From an uncultured Eubacteriales bacterium (GTDB lineage Bacteria; Bacillota; Clostridia; Oscillospirales; UBA644): a DNA stretch of 64,000 nt. A model generated the notes under the pieces. That model saw nothing but the letters and a program-made list of their open reading frames with translations. It was not told where the DNA came from and searched no databases. The position numbers and the translations under genes were made by a program. Below, piece by piece: positions 49,597-58,188 of the stretch (positions are counted from its first letter, which is position 1; each line of letters begins with the position of its first letter). The stretch lies in NCBI GenBank assembly GCA_934501435.1, contig CAKSTW010000005.1:1-64000 (forward strand). The letters are read 5' to 3'.

Positions 49597-52017
49597 TTAT
49601 TCTTCTATTCCCGTAACTTCGTAACCCGCCGCTTTTATCGCCGCGGTTATCGCTTCTTTAGAGGGATTTCCTTTAATTACCGCCTGTTTCTTTTCAAGGC
49701 TCACTTCGTAACTTTCAACGCCCGCGACCTTTCCGATCGCTTCTTCAACATGCGCTTTGCAGTGTCCGCACATCATTCCTTCGATTTTTACCGTCATTTT
49801 TTTAACCTCCGTTTTTTGTTTTTTCTCTAATTTTATAAAATTAAGTCTCAATGCGTTCGTTACTACGCAGAAACTCGAAAGGCTCATTGCCGCCGCCGCG
49901 AACATCGGATTCAAAGTCCAGCCGAATATCGGGGTAAAAACTCCCGCCGCAAGGGGAATTCCGAGAACGTTGTAGAAAAACGCCCAGAATAGGTTTTCTT
50001 TGATATTCGTAAGCGTCGCGCGCCCTATTTTTACGGCGTTTACCGCGTCCTTTAAGCTGCCGCCCGTAAGCACCGCGTCCGCCGATGAAATCGCAATATC
50101 CGTTCCCGCTCCTATCGCGATTCCGACGTCCGCCTGCGTGAGCGCGGGCGCGTCGTTTATTCCGTCGCCGACCATCGCGGTCTTGTTTTTCTGCTGAAGA
50201 TCCTTTATGATGTCGGATTTCCCCTCGGGCAAAACGCCTGCTCTGACTTCGCTTATTCCTACTTCCGCGGCTATCGCCTTTGCGGTGTTTTCGTTGTCTC
50301 CCGTTATCATGACCGTTTCGACATTCATTTTCTTAAAGTCCGAAACCGCTTCTTTGCTGTCGGGCTTTACGGTGTCCGCAACTGCGATTATTCCGATAAT
50401 TTCGCCGTCCTTTGTGAAGAAGAGGGGAGTTTTTCCCTCCGACGAAAGCCTTGTGTATTCGTCCGAAATTTCGTCGGAAACGTCTGCCTGCGACTTAATG
50501 AACGTGAAACTTCCGCCCGTTATCTTCTCGCCGTTGATTTTTGCGGAAAGTCCGTTGCCTGCGTATATCTCGAAATCTTCCGACGGGAGAATTCCGGTTT
50601 TTTCTTCTTCGGCTTTTGCCGTTATTGCTTTGGCAAGGGGGTGCTCGCTCTTTATTTCGAGGGACGCCGCAAGCGAAAGCAAATCCTTCGGGTTTTCGGC
50701 GATAATATCCGTTACGACGGGTTTCCCTTCGGTCACGGTCCCCGTTTTGTCGAGCGCCACGGTTTTTATTTTGCCCGTTTCTTCAAGTGCCGCCGCCGTT
50801 TTGAAAAGAATTCCGTTCTTTGCGCCGACGCCGCTTCCGACCATTATCGCAACGGGGGTAGCAAGCCCCAAAGCGCAGGGACAACTGATAACAAGCACCG
50901 AAATGGCTCTCGCAAGCGCGTATCCGAACGTCTCTCCGACAATAAGCCAGACCGCCGCGGTGATAAATGCTGTAATGACGACTGTCGGGACAAAAATGCC
51001 CGAAACCTTGTCCGCTATTTTTGCAATGGGCGCTTTTGTCGCGGTTGCGTCTCTTACCGTTTTGATTATCTGCGAAAGCGTCGTTTCTTCTCCGACTTTT
51101 GTCGCGCGGCACTTGATAAATCCCGAAAGGTTTATCGTCGCCGCCGAAACTCCGTCGTTTTCTGCCTTATCAACGGGAATACTTTCTCCCGTAAGAGCCG
51201 ATTCGTCAACGCTTGCCTCTCCCTCGACGACAACACCGTCAACGGGGATTTTCCCGCCCGGACGGACGACGAAAATATCGTCTTTTTTTACGTCGTCTAC
51301 CGAAATTTCGGTTTCAACCCCGTCTCTTATTACCGTTGCCGTTTCGGGCTTCAGTTTCATGAGTCCCTTTATCGCGTCGGTAGCCCGTCCCTTTGAATAC
51401 GATTCGAGCGTTTTCCCGACGGTTATAAGGGTAAGGATCATCGCCGCCGATTCAAAATAAAGCCCGTGCATATATTCCATTGCTTTCATTGAATTTCCCG
51501 CCGCCTGCGCGTCGGTCATCATGAAGAGGGAATAGAGACTGTAAACAAAAGCCGCTCCCGAACCGAGAGACACGAGGGTGTCCATATTCGCTCCGCCGTG
51601 CAAAACTCCCTTTACGCCGCTTATAAAGAACTTTCTGTTTATAAACATTATGATTCCGGTGAAAATGAGCTGAATTATTCCGTTCGCCACGGGGTTTTCG
51701 TTAAAAAAGGCGGGCATCGGCAGGGAAAGCATGTGCCCCATCGAAAAATACATCAGTGTGATAAGCAGGACGACCGACGATATGAGACGCGTTTTTAATT
51801 TTTTCGTTTCGTCGTCTCCGCTTTTTTCTTTCTTCTCTTTCTTCCCCGAAAGGGACGCGCCGTAACCTGCCTTTTTTACTGCCGAAATGATACTTCCGCT
51901 GTCGGCTGTTCCCTCGACGGTCATTGAATTTGTGAGCAGATTTACCGCTGCTTCTTTTACGCCGGGAACCGCTTTGACCGCTTTTTCGACCCTCGCCGAG
52001 CACGCCGCGCAGCTCAT
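49597..52017 (-). CDS. copA: Copper-exporting P-type ATPase
   Basis: The 806-residue P1B ATPase exports Cu(I). It has a heavy-metal domain at each end: MSCAACS at the N-terminus and GMMCGHC near residue 743. CPC (379-381) is the membrane copper site, D423 of DKTGT is phosphorylated, and TGES and GDGINDAP are present. The second metal domain at the C-terminus is unusual. The coordinates use the first ordinary start, but this cuts off the first strand of the metal domain. Eight codons further upstream, ACG at 52041 sits 8 nt after a perfect AGGAGG and would restore ERYDVTG. Real initiation may be there. csoR lies immediately upstream. Confidence 0.95.
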   Translation of the reverse strand: MSCAACSARVEKAVKAVPGVKEAAVNLLTNSMTVEGTADSGSIISAVKKAGYGASLSGKKEKKEKSGDDETKKLKTRLISSVVLLITLMYFSMGHMLSLPMPAFFNENPVANGIIQLIFTGIIMFINRKFFISGVKGVLHGGANMDTLVSLGSGAAFVYSLYSLFMMTDAQAAGNSMKAMEYMHGLYFESAAMILTLITVGKTLESYSKGRATDAIKGLMKLKPETATVIRDGVETEISVDDVKKDDIFVVRPGGKIPVDGVVVEGEASVDESALTGESIPVDKAENDGVSAATINLSGFIKCRATKVGEETTLSQIIKTVRDATATKAPIAKIADKVSGIFVPTVVITAFITAAVWLIVGETFGYALARAISVLVISCPCALGLATPVAIMVGSGVGAKNGILFKTAAALEETGKIKTVALDKTGTVTEGKPVVTDIIAENPKDLLSLAASLEIKSEHPLAKAITAKAEEEKTGILPSEDFEIYAGNGLSAKINGEKITGGSFTFIKSQADVSDEISDEYTRLSSEGKTPLFFTKDGEIIGIIAVADTVKPDSKEAVSDFKKMNVETVMITGDNENTAKAIAAEVGISEVRAGVLPEGKSDIIKDLQQKNKTAMVGDGINDAPALTQADVGIAIGAGTDIAISSADAVLTGGSLKDAVNAVKIGRATLTNIKENLFWAFFYNVLGIPLAAGVFTPIFGWTLNPMFAAAAMSLSSFCVVTNALRLNFIKLEKKQKTEVKKMTVKIEGMMCGHCKAHVEEAIGKVAGVESYEVSLEKKQAVIKGNPSKEAITAAIKAAGYEVTGIEE

Positions 52018-52053
52018 TCCCGTAACATCGTATCTTTCCGTAAATATCTCCTC

Positions 52054-52317
52054 CTATTTTATTATTTTACCGAGGATCTTTACCATTTCCTCTATCTTTT
52101 CGTCTTTTTCCTCGTCTGTCTCCGCCGCTTTGACGCATCCTTTTAAGTGTTCCGTCAGAACCTTGCGGTTCGCAGTGTTTATTACGGCTTCGGTCGCCAT
52201 GAGCTGGCGGCTTATGTCGATACAGTACCTGTCTTCTTCGACCATTTTCAAAATTCCGTCGATCTGTCCGCGCGCGGTTTTTAAGAGTTTCGTTATTTCC
52301 GATTTGTCAGCCTGCAT
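52054..52317 (-). CDS. csoR: Copper-sensing repressor CsoR
   Basis: The 87-residue helical repressor releases DNA when it binds Cu(I). The metal triad is C32, H57 and C61, with the exact 25 and 4 spacing of characterised CsoR proteins. RGQIDGI near residue 16 is the conserved helix 1 motif. It is the first gene of the csoR-copA operon, ends in TAG, and shares reading frame with copA, whose ribosome site overlaps its last codons. An operator lies about 85 bp upstream. Confidence 0.95.
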   Translation of the reverse strand: MQADKSEITKLLKTARGQIDGILKMVEEDRYCIDISRQLMATEAVINTANRKVLTEHLKGCVKAAETDEEKDEKIEEMVKILGKIIK

Positions 52318-52402
52318 ATTTATCCTCCTTTCAATATCTTCGGTGTTGCGGCGCCTTTCCTGCCGCCGCTCTTTCTTTTTGTCACCGTTTTCTCTCTCCG
52401 TA

Positions 52403-52427
52403 CTACCCCTCCCACGGGGTGGGGGTC
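52403..52427 (-). promoter_or_regulatory. CsoR operator
   Basis: On the minus strand a pseudo-palindrome of C-tracts and G-tracts (GACCCCCACCCCGTGGGAGG, then GGTAG) lies just downstream of the -10 box. That pattern matches known CsoR sites, and the position would block the transcription start. Confidence 0.8.
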
Positions 52428-52433
52428 AAGTTC

Positions 52434-52462
52434 AGTATATATCAAAATGCGAAGTTTGTCAA
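52434..52462 (-). promoter_or_regulatory. Promoter of csoR-copA
   Basis: On the minus strand a perfect TTGACA (52462-52457), a 17-bp spacer and TATACT (52439-52434), directly followed by the operator. Confidence 0.85.
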
Positions 52463-52548
52463 GAGGGAAAATCCGAATTTTTTATTTCCGGCGATAAATT
52501 ATGCTCTGCCCACACTTCAAAACAAGATTTTCGAGTGCAGGAAAAGGC

Positions 52549-52587
52549 AAAAGCACCGGATAATGCTGTCGCATATCCGGTGCTTTT
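52549..52587 (-). terminator. Terminator downstream of mazF
   Basis: AAAAGCACCGGATA and its perfect complement (14 bp) flank an 11-nt loop and end in TTTT on both strands, so it may work in both directions. About 80 bp separate it from the mazF stop. Confidence 0.8.
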
Positions 52588-52667
52588 AACGTATTATTGT
52601 GCCGAAAGACGAAGTTTTGAAGCAATTCTTCCTTATCAGTCCTCAGCCAAAGTCTTCCGGGCGGAGG

Positions 52668-53033
52668 TCATATATTGAATTCGTTTGCGGGCAGTCCGAA
52701 ACTTACGCTCAGAGCCCTGTCGACTTTATTCATCTGATTGCTGTCGAGGTGTCCCATCTTTTCCTTCAGACGTTGTTTGTCAAGCGTGCGGATCTGCTCG
52801 AGCAGAATGACAGAGTCTTTTTCAAGTCCGTAATTTGACGCTCCGACTTCTATATGGGTCGGCAGTTTCGATTTGTCGAGTTTGCTTGTTATCGCCGCGG
52901 CGATGACCGTGGGGCTGTATTTGTTTCCGACGTCGTTCTGGACTATAAGAATGGGGCGGATTCCCCCTTGTTCGCTGCCGACAACTGGGCTCAGATCCGC
53001 ATAGAAAATATCTCCTCTTTTTATCGGGGACAT
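52668..53033 (-). CDS. mazF: Type II toxin endoribonuclease (MazF/EndoA family)
   Basis: The 121-residue protein is a sequence-specific mRNA interferase. KRGDIFYADLSPVVGSEQGG at the N-terminus is the signature, with R26 in GGIRPI and T49 in AITS as the predicted catalytic pair, matching EndoA. Length is standard. No antitoxin gene is adjacent on either side; the upstream 190 bp hold only a terminator of a micro-ORF and a short gap. The start at 53033 is preferred (GGAG about 10 nt upstream) over a GTG at 53042. Confidence 0.92.
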   Translation of the reverse strand: MSPIKRGDIFYADLSPVVGSEQGGIRPILIVQNDVGNKYSPTVIAAAITSKLDKSKLPTHIEVGASNYGLEKDSVILLEQIRTLDKQRLKEKMGHLDSNQMNKVDRALSVSFGLPANEFNI

Positions 53034-53193
53034 ACGCTTCACTCTCCATTATTTTGGTATCTTTATTTTTGACGGTTTATTTTCGATATATACACCGTTC
53101 AAAAATTATTTCAGAGGAGAGTATGTGTCAGGCAGAGAGCCTCATAAGGCAGGTGAAGATACTTTGAAAATTCGTCTCTGCTTATCTGAAAAA

Positions 53194-53217
53194 CGCCCGA
53201 CCTTATACAGTCGGGCG
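53194..53217 (-). terminator. Terminator after the Cys-rich micro-ORF
   Basis: CGCCCGAC and GTCGGGCG form an 8-bp stem with an 8-nt loop. On the minus strand it runs into TTTTTC. It lies 13 bp after the stop of the 27-codon gene. Confidence 0.8.
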
Positions 53218-53229
53218 CTTGGATTTTAC

Positions 53230-53313
53230 TCAGTCACAACAGTTGCCGGCGCAGCAGTAAACGATGAGAGCGGCAATAAGTAGTGTCCAGAAGCAATAAT
53301 TGTTCATACACAT
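53230..53313 (-). CDS. 27-residue Cys-rich single-pass membrane micro-protein
   Basis: This complete small frame starts MCMNNYCFWTLLIAALIVYC and ends CAGNCCD. One hydrophobic helix (about residues 8-19) is followed by five cysteines in the last nine residues. AGGAGG lies about 12 nt before the chosen ATG, and a clean terminator follows, so the gene stands as its own transcription unit. I do not recognise a family. Small Cys-rich or Gly-rich membrane proteins of this size are frequent among sporulation genes of Bacillota, and a role there is only a guess. Confidence 0.6.
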   Translation of the reverse strand: MCMNNYCFWTLLIAALIVYCCAGNCCD

Positions 53314-53388
53314 AACCAAATCATACCTCCTGTATACAGAGTAGGAATGACTTCCTCTATTCCATACTATGCAAAGGAGACGTCGGTG

Positions 53389-55662
53389 TTACTGTGCTTT
53401 CTTTGCGTGTTTTGCTCTTGCGTTCTTCATGAGGGTCCATACGGAACCGCTGATAAAGAGGGAGGAAACGAGTCCGCAGACGATACCGACGATTATCGGG
53501 AACGCGAATTCCTTTATCGACGGAACGCTTAAGAAATAGAGCGTTGCGATCGTCGCAAGGGTCGTTACCGAGGTGAAGAGCGAACGGGTGAACATCTGCG
53601 AGGTGCTGACGTTTGCGATCTGTCCGAAATCGGTCATTTCGCCCTTTTTCGTGTTTTCTCTTACTCTGTCGAAAATGATTATTGTCGCGTTTATCGAATA
53701 TCCGAGGATCGTGAGAACCGCGGCGATAAAGGTGAGGTTCGTCTGAATTCTGAAGAGGGAATTCAGAATTATCATCATCGAAATGTCGTGGAGTAATGCG
53801 ACGACTGCGGCAACTCCGGAGAAGATATCAAATCTTATCGTTATGTAAAGGAGCATGAGAACGGACGCGATGACCGTCGACAAAAGCGCCGAACGCATAA
53901 GGTCGCTTGCCGCCGCGGGACCAACGCTGTTGCAGGAAAGCAGCCAGTCTATCGAGTCGGCGTCGACTTTTTCGTTGCTGTCGGTGTAGGGAAGGGAGAA
54001 TTCCTTCGCCATTGCCGAAACTATCTTTCTCTGGAGTTCGTTTCCGTCAGAACCCGTCTTTATGGTTATGACCTGTTTCGAACCCAGAACGGAAGTGTCT
54101 ATTGCGGGAACCTCTGTTACCGAAACGGTCGCGTTCTCTTCGCCGATGTCCTTGAGTATCTGTTCGGTCTTTGCAAGGTCGTCTTCGGTGACGTCACGCT
54201 TTACTGAAACTTCAAGCACCGTGCCGCCCGTGAAGTCGATACCCCAGTTTATGCCGAAGCTGCCTTTCTGAACGTAAGAGACGGCGCCGAGGGCAATTCC
54301 CGCGACTATGACTACCGCCGTAAAGATCGCAATGGGCTTTCTGAATTTCGTATAGTTTATTGTGAAAGGTTTCTTTTCTTTTTTGGTAAGTCCGTAGAGA
54401 GTCGGGTTCGTGACCTTAAACGCTATAAGGCAGTTAAGAAGATATTTCGTTACGAAAACTGCGGTAAAGAGCGATACGATAACGCCGATGAGGAGGGTTA
54501 CCGCAAAGCCCTGAATCGTTCCCGTTCCGAAAATAAGGAGAACCACCGCGGCGATTATCGTCGTGATATTTGAGTCGAGGACCGCGGTTATCGCTTTCGA
54601 AAATCCTGATTTTACCGCCGCCATCGTCGATTTTCCGAGACGGAGTTCTTCTTTTATTCTTTCGAAAATGACGACGTTCGCGTCGACCGCCATACCTATC
54701 GAAAGAATGATACCGGCAATTCCCGGAAGAGAAAGGTTTACTTCGAATACGGCAAGGATAAGTCCTACGATGCTTACGTAGAAAGCAAGAGAAACGACCG
54801 AAACAACTCCCGGAAGTCTGTAAAGGAATATCATAAGTACCGCGATTATAAGAAGACCGATACCTGCGGCAAGCACGCTGTTTTCAAGAGCGCCGGCGCC
54901 GAGAGTCGGACCTATCGAACTGTAATCGGAAGCCTGCAGCGCAAACGGCAGACGTCCCGCGGAAATAAGCGCGGAATATTCAAGCGCCTCATTATAGGAA
55001 AGTCCAGTTATCTGGCAGGTCGTGTTTCTTATTTCGGAAGTGACCCTCGGGCTTGCGATTGCGGTGTCGTCGAGATATATCGAGATGTAGTTTTTGCCGC
55101 TTGCCGAAAGTTTCGCCATTTCTGCTGTCGATTTCGCAAATTTTTCAACGGCGTCTTCCGAGAGGGTGAGAGAAACGATGTACGCTCTGTCGCCCGTTTC
55201 TTTCTTGTTCATTCCGGCGTCTGCCGAAATGATGTCCGCACCTTCAAGGACGACCGTTCCCGCCGAGTCTATAAAACGGAGTTTTGCGGTCTGTCCGAGA
55301 ATGGAAATTGCTTCGTCGGCGTTTGAAATGCCCGGAATCTCAACGGTGACCCGGTCGTTTCCGCTCTTGTAGACGTTCGCTTCGGTGTATCCGAGGTTCG
55401 TGAGTCTTCTTCTCATTACTTCGATTACAACGTCGGTGTCCTCCGAAATGTTTCCGCTGTAATTTTCGTCCAGAACAGGGCGGAAAGTAATGGAGGCGCC
55501 GCCGTCAAGGTCAAGCCCTCTCTTGATACCGCCGTCGTTTGTGAAAAGTCCGAGCTTTTCGGGGACGGTGAGTTTCCCGACCGAGATACCGAAAAACGAA
55601 ACGCAGATAAACGCCGCGATAACGATCACGAGTATCGAACAGCCGATAATTCTTTTCTTCAT
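53389..55662 (-). CDS. secDF: Fused protein translocase subunits SecD and SecF
   Basis: The 757-residue membrane protein uses the proton-motive force to help complete secretion through SecYEG. The SecD half (about 1-430) has the conserved GLDLDGGASITF near 50 and ARDTS-like periplasmic P1 domain, then a six-helix RND bundle with SIGMAVDANVVIFERIKEE. The SecF half (about 440-757) begins with a helix and GINWGIDFTGGT, followed by SINATIIIFDRVREN. Fusion is typical of Bacillota. It is far from yajC, which lies at 61 kb. A GAGGGA site precedes the start. Confidence 0.97.
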   Translation of the reverse strand: MKKRIIGCSILVIVIAAFICVSFFGISVGKLTVPEKLGLFTNDGGIKRGLDLDGGASITFRPVLDENYSGNISEDTDVVIEVMRRRLTNLGYTEANVYKSGNDRVTVEIPGISNADEAISILGQTAKLRFIDSAGTVVLEGADIISADAGMNKKETGDRAYIVSLTLSEDAVEKFAKSTAEMAKLSASGKNYISIYLDDTAIASPRVTSEIRNTTCQITGLSYNEALEYSALISAGRLPFALQASDYSSIGPTLGAGALENSVLAAGIGLLIIAVLMIFLYRLPGVVSVVSLAFYVSIVGLILAVFEVNLSLPGIAGIILSIGMAVDANVVIFERIKEELRLGKSTMAAVKSGFSKAITAVLDSNITTIIAAVVLLIFGTGTIQGFAVTLLIGVIVSLFTAVFVTKYLLNCLIAFKVTNPTLYGLTKKEKKPFTINYTKFRKPIAIFTAVVIVAGIALGAVSYVQKGSFGINWGIDFTGGTVLEVSVKRDVTEDDLAKTEQILKDIGEENATVSVTEVPAIDTSVLGSKQVITIKTGSDGNELQRKIVSAMAKEFSLPYTDSNEKVDADSIDWLLSCNSVGPAAASDLMRSALLSTVIASVLMLLYITIRFDIFSGVAAVVALLHDISMMIILNSLFRIQTNLTFIAAVLTILGYSINATIIIFDRVRENTKKGEMTDFGQIANVSTSQMFTRSLFTSVTTLATIATLYFLSVPSIKEFAFPIIVGIVCGLVSSLFISGSVWTLMKNARAKHAKKAQ

Positions 55663-55686
55663 TTTATTCCCTCATTTCACACAAAA

Positions 55687-55708
55687 AGACGGACGCGAAC
55701 GTCCGTCT
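55687..55708 (-). terminator. Terminator after rpmE
   Basis: AGACGGACG and CGTCCGTCT form a 9-bp stem with a 4-nt loop. On the minus strand it is followed by TTTTT. It lies between rpmE and secDF. Confidence 0.85.
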
Positions 55709-55720
55709 CCCGTATTTTGT

Positions 55721-55924
55721 TCAGTCTTTGATATTGAACTTTTTCTTGAATCTGTCAACGCGTCCGCCCGTATCGACCAGTTTCTGTTTACCGGTGAAGA
55801 AGGGGTGGCACTTGGAACAGATTTCAACACGGATATTGTCCTTCGTCGAACGCGTCGGAATTTCGTTTCCGCAAACGCATTTGATGACGGTCTCTTTGTA
55901 CTCGGGGTGTATTCCGTCTTTCAT
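55721..55924 (-). CDS. rpmE: 50S ribosomal protein L31, zinc-binding type
   Basis: The 67-residue ribosomal protein links the central protuberance of the 50S subunit to the 30S head. KCVCGNEIPTRST and CSKCHPFFTGKQKLVDTGGR mark it as the zinc-containing form, with all four ligand cysteines. AGGAGG lies about 8 nt upstream. Its transcript has a leader with a 6-bp hairpin (55947-55964) directly before the site. Confidence 0.97.
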   Translation of the reverse strand: MKDGIHPEYKETVIKCVCGNEIPTRSTKDNIRVEICSKCHPFFTGKQKLVDTGGRVDRFKKKFNIKD

Positions 55925-55946
55925 CTTGTTTCCTCCTAAAGATAGT

Positions 55947-55964
55947 ATAGCACGTAATTGCTAT
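55947..55964 (-). promoter_or_regulatory. Small hairpin before the rpmE ribosome site
   Basis: ATAGCA and TGCTAT pair perfectly around a 6-nt loop, about 10 nt before AGGAGG. It may help autogenous or zinc-linked control of L31, but the sequence alone does not prove this. Confidence 0.3.
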
Positions 55965-56003
55965 CCGTTTTAGTTACCGGCCTTTCGGCATTTGTACCTA
56001 TAT

Positions 56004-56032
56004 ATACTATCATATTTTTCCGTCGATTGCAA
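56004..56032 (-). promoter_or_regulatory. Promoter of rpmE
   Basis: On the minus strand TTGCAA (56032-56027), a 17-bp spacer and TAGTAT (56009-56004). The leader would be about 70 nt. Confidence 0.65.
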
Positions 56033-56069
56033 TAGGTTTTCTTAAATTTTGCAAAATATTTGAAAATTT

Positions 56070-56957
56070 TCAGATAAGCCCCTCGTTTTTCAAGGCTTTT
56101 TCGAGTTTTTCGGCGTTCTTTTCGGACATTTCGCAAAGCGGCAGTCTGCCTTTCCCGACGTCATACCCCATGAGCGACAGGGCTTTTTTTACGGGTATCG
56201 GATTTGTTTCGGAAAATAATACTTCGGTTATTTCCGCAATTTCTCTTTGCAGTTCCGCCGCTTTTTCGGCGTCCTTTTCAAAAAACGAAAAGCACATATC
56301 GTGTACTTTTTGCGGAACAACGTTTGCCGCGACCGAAATAACGCCTTTTCCTCCGACCGAAAGCACGGGCACCGCAAGGGAGTCGTCTCCGCTGTAAAAT
56401 ATAAGATCGTCTCCGCAGAGATTCATTGTTTTTATAATACTTTCGATATTCCCGTTCGCTTCCTTTGCCGCGACGATATTCGGGTGTTCGGAAAGCAGTT
56501 TGTAGGTTTCGGGCAGAATATTGAGTCCCGTCCGGGACGGCACGTTATATAAAATTATCGGGAGCGAGGTTCTGTCCGCTATGTAAAAATAATGCTCGAT
56601 AAGCCCTTTCTGCGTCGTCTTGTTGTAGTAGGGAGTCACCGAAAGCAAAGCATCGGCCCCTGCGTCCTCTGCGGATTGCGAAAGATAAAGGGCTTTTTTT
56701 GTGTCGTTGCTTCCTGCTCCCGCAATGACGGGAATTCTTCCTTTTATCCTTTTTACCGCCGAGTCCAAAAGCAGCCGATGCTCTTTTTTTGACAGTGTTG
56801 ACGCCTCGCCCGTCGTTCCTGCGACCACTACGGCGTCGGTTTTGTTCTGAAGCTGAAAATCAATTATTTTTCCGAATAATTCAACGTCCGGTAAATTTCC
56901 TTTACTGAAAGGGGTTATGAGCGCAGCCGCCGACCCCTCAAAGATAACGGGTTTCAC
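56070..56957 (-). CDS. dapA: 4-hydroxy-tetrahydrodipicolinate synthase
   Basis: The 295-residue enzyme condenses aspartate semialdehyde and pyruvate in lysine and meso-diaminopimelate synthesis. GTTGEASTL near residue 45 binds pyruvate and LYNVPSRTGLNI near 134 holds the catalytic tyrosine. The Schiff-base lysine is in VAAKEANGN near 161. Length is normal. The start codon is GTG, with AAAGGA about 11 nt upstream. It lies 21 bp downstream of asd and uses its product. Confidence 0.96.
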   Translation of the reverse strand: MKPVIFEGSAAALITPFSKGNLPDVELFGKIIDFQLQNKTDAVVVAGTTGEASTLSKKEHRLLLDSAVKRIKGRIPVIAGAGSNDTKKALYLSQSAEDAGADALLSVTPYYNKTTQKGLIEHYFYIADRTSLPIILYNVPSRTGLNILPETYKLLSEHPNIVAAKEANGNIESIIKTMNLCGDDLIFYSGDDSLAVPVLSVGGKGVISVAANVVPQKVHDMCFSFFEKDAEKAAELQREIAEITEVLFSETNPIPVKKALSLMGYDVGKGRLPLCEMSEKNAEKLEKALKNEGLI

Positions 56958-56978
56958 CGAGACTTCGTTCCTTTCGGA

Positions 56979-57980
56979 TTATTTATTCCACATTTCGATA
57001 AGTTTGAGCGCTATCTGTACGGCGTTCGTTGCCGCGCCTTTTCTTATATTGTCCGCAACGACCCAGAGATTGAGTCCGTTTTCAACGCTGTCGTCCCTGC
57101 GTATTCTTCCGACGTAAACTTCATTCGTGCCTTTTGCGGTGACCGCCATCGGATAAACGTTGTTTTTCGGGTCGTCCTGCAGGATTATTCCTTCGCTTTC
57201 GGAAAGAAGTTTTTTGACGTCTTCGACCTCAAACGGCTTTTCGAGTTCGACGTTGATGCTTTCGCTGTGGCAGTCGAACACCGGTACTCTTACCGTTGTT
57301 GCGGTAACTCTCATGTCGGGGTGACCGAGTATTTTTCTCGTCTCGTTTATCATCTTTATCTCTTCTTTTGTATAGCCGCTTTCGGTGAAAACGTCTATAT
57401 GCGGAAGACAGTTCGAGAAAATCGGATACGGGAATTTTTTCGGCGCTTCTCCGTTTATGCCGTTCTTGAGGTCGTTATATCCGCCGAGTCCCGCCCCGGA
57501 AACCGCCTGATAGGTCGAATATACTACTCTTTTTATTCCGTATCTGTCGTCGAGAGGCTTTAACGCTACCATCGCCTGAATTGTCGAGCAGTTCGGGTTC
57601 GCGATAATGCCCTTGTTTTTATATTCCGCGATCTTTTCGGGGTTTACTTCGGGAACGACAAGAGGAACTTCGTCGTCCATTCTCCACGCGGAACTGTTGT
57701 CTATAACGACGCAGCCGTGACTTGCCGCAACGGGCGCGAACTTTTCGCTCGTCGAGCCGCCCGCGGAGAAGAGAGCAATGTCAAAACCCTCGTCGAAACT
57801 TGTTTCGCAAAGTTCCCTTACGGTGTATTTTTTGCCCATAAAATCAAGTTCTTTGCCCGCGGATCTTGCAGACGCAAAGAGCGCGTAGTCGGCGTCGAGC
57901 GCATATTCTTCGAGAACTTTGAGGAAAGTTCTTCCGACCATTCCCGTCGCTCCCACGACCGCTATTTTATATTTTTTCAT
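56979..57980 (-). CDS. asd: Aspartate-semialdehyde dehydrogenase
   Basis: The 333-residue NADPH enzyme makes aspartate semialdehyde for lysine, threonine, methionine and peptidoglycan diaminopimelate. VVGATGMVGRTFL at the N-terminus binds the cofactor. The catalytic cysteine is in NPNCSTIQ near 125, and HIDVFTESGYTKEE and VRVPVFDCHSESI follow. The start at 57980 is preferred because AGGAAG is about 9 nt upstream; GTG at 57989 touches that site. It heads an asd-dapA pair. Confidence 0.96.
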   Translation of the reverse strand: MKKYKIAVVGATGMVGRTFLKVLEEYALDADYALFASARSAGKELDFMGKKYTVRELCETSFDEGFDIALFSAGGSTSEKFAPVAASHGCVVIDNSSAWRMDDEVPLVVPEVNPEKIAEYKNKGIIANPNCSTIQAMVALKPLDDRYGIKRVVYSTYQAVSGAGLGGYNDLKNGINGEAPKKFPYPIFSNCLPHIDVFTESGYTKEEIKMINETRKILGHPDMRVTATTVRVPVFDCHSESINVELEKPFEVEDVKKLLSESEGIILQDDPKNNVYPMAVTAKGTNEVYVGRIRRDDSVENGLNLWVVADNIRKGAATNAVQIALKLIEMWNK

Positions 57981-58067
57981 TTCCGACACTTCCTTTTTAT
58001 CCTCAACTTATAATATTCCGCCGCGCCGTCTTTTGTTAAAAGAATTTCGACACTTTGCCGCCGCCGC

Positions 58068-58096
58068 TTGACAGCGACCGCCGCCGCGGGTATAAT
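58068..58096 (+). promoter_or_regulatory. Promoter of queA
   Basis: A perfect TTGACA, a GC-rich 17-bp spacer and a perfect TATAAT. The leader of about 86 nt before queA shows no clear preQ1 riboswitch. Confidence 0.85.
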
Positions 58097-58188
58097 AGTT
58101 AGAGAAAATTTCCTATTTATTATATAATATCCGTTTCGGATTGTAAAGAGAGAATTTTCAAACTTATTACGAAAAATTCAGGTGCTAA

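Noticed and set aside
53123..53167. 14-codon plus-strand frame with GAGG before its ATG
   Set aside because: No promoter or partner gene downstream on that strand, and such frames are expected by chance.
58097..58188. preQ1 riboswitch before queA
   Set aside because: The leader is AT-rich and lacks the small pseudoknot pattern and conserved C/A-rich tail.
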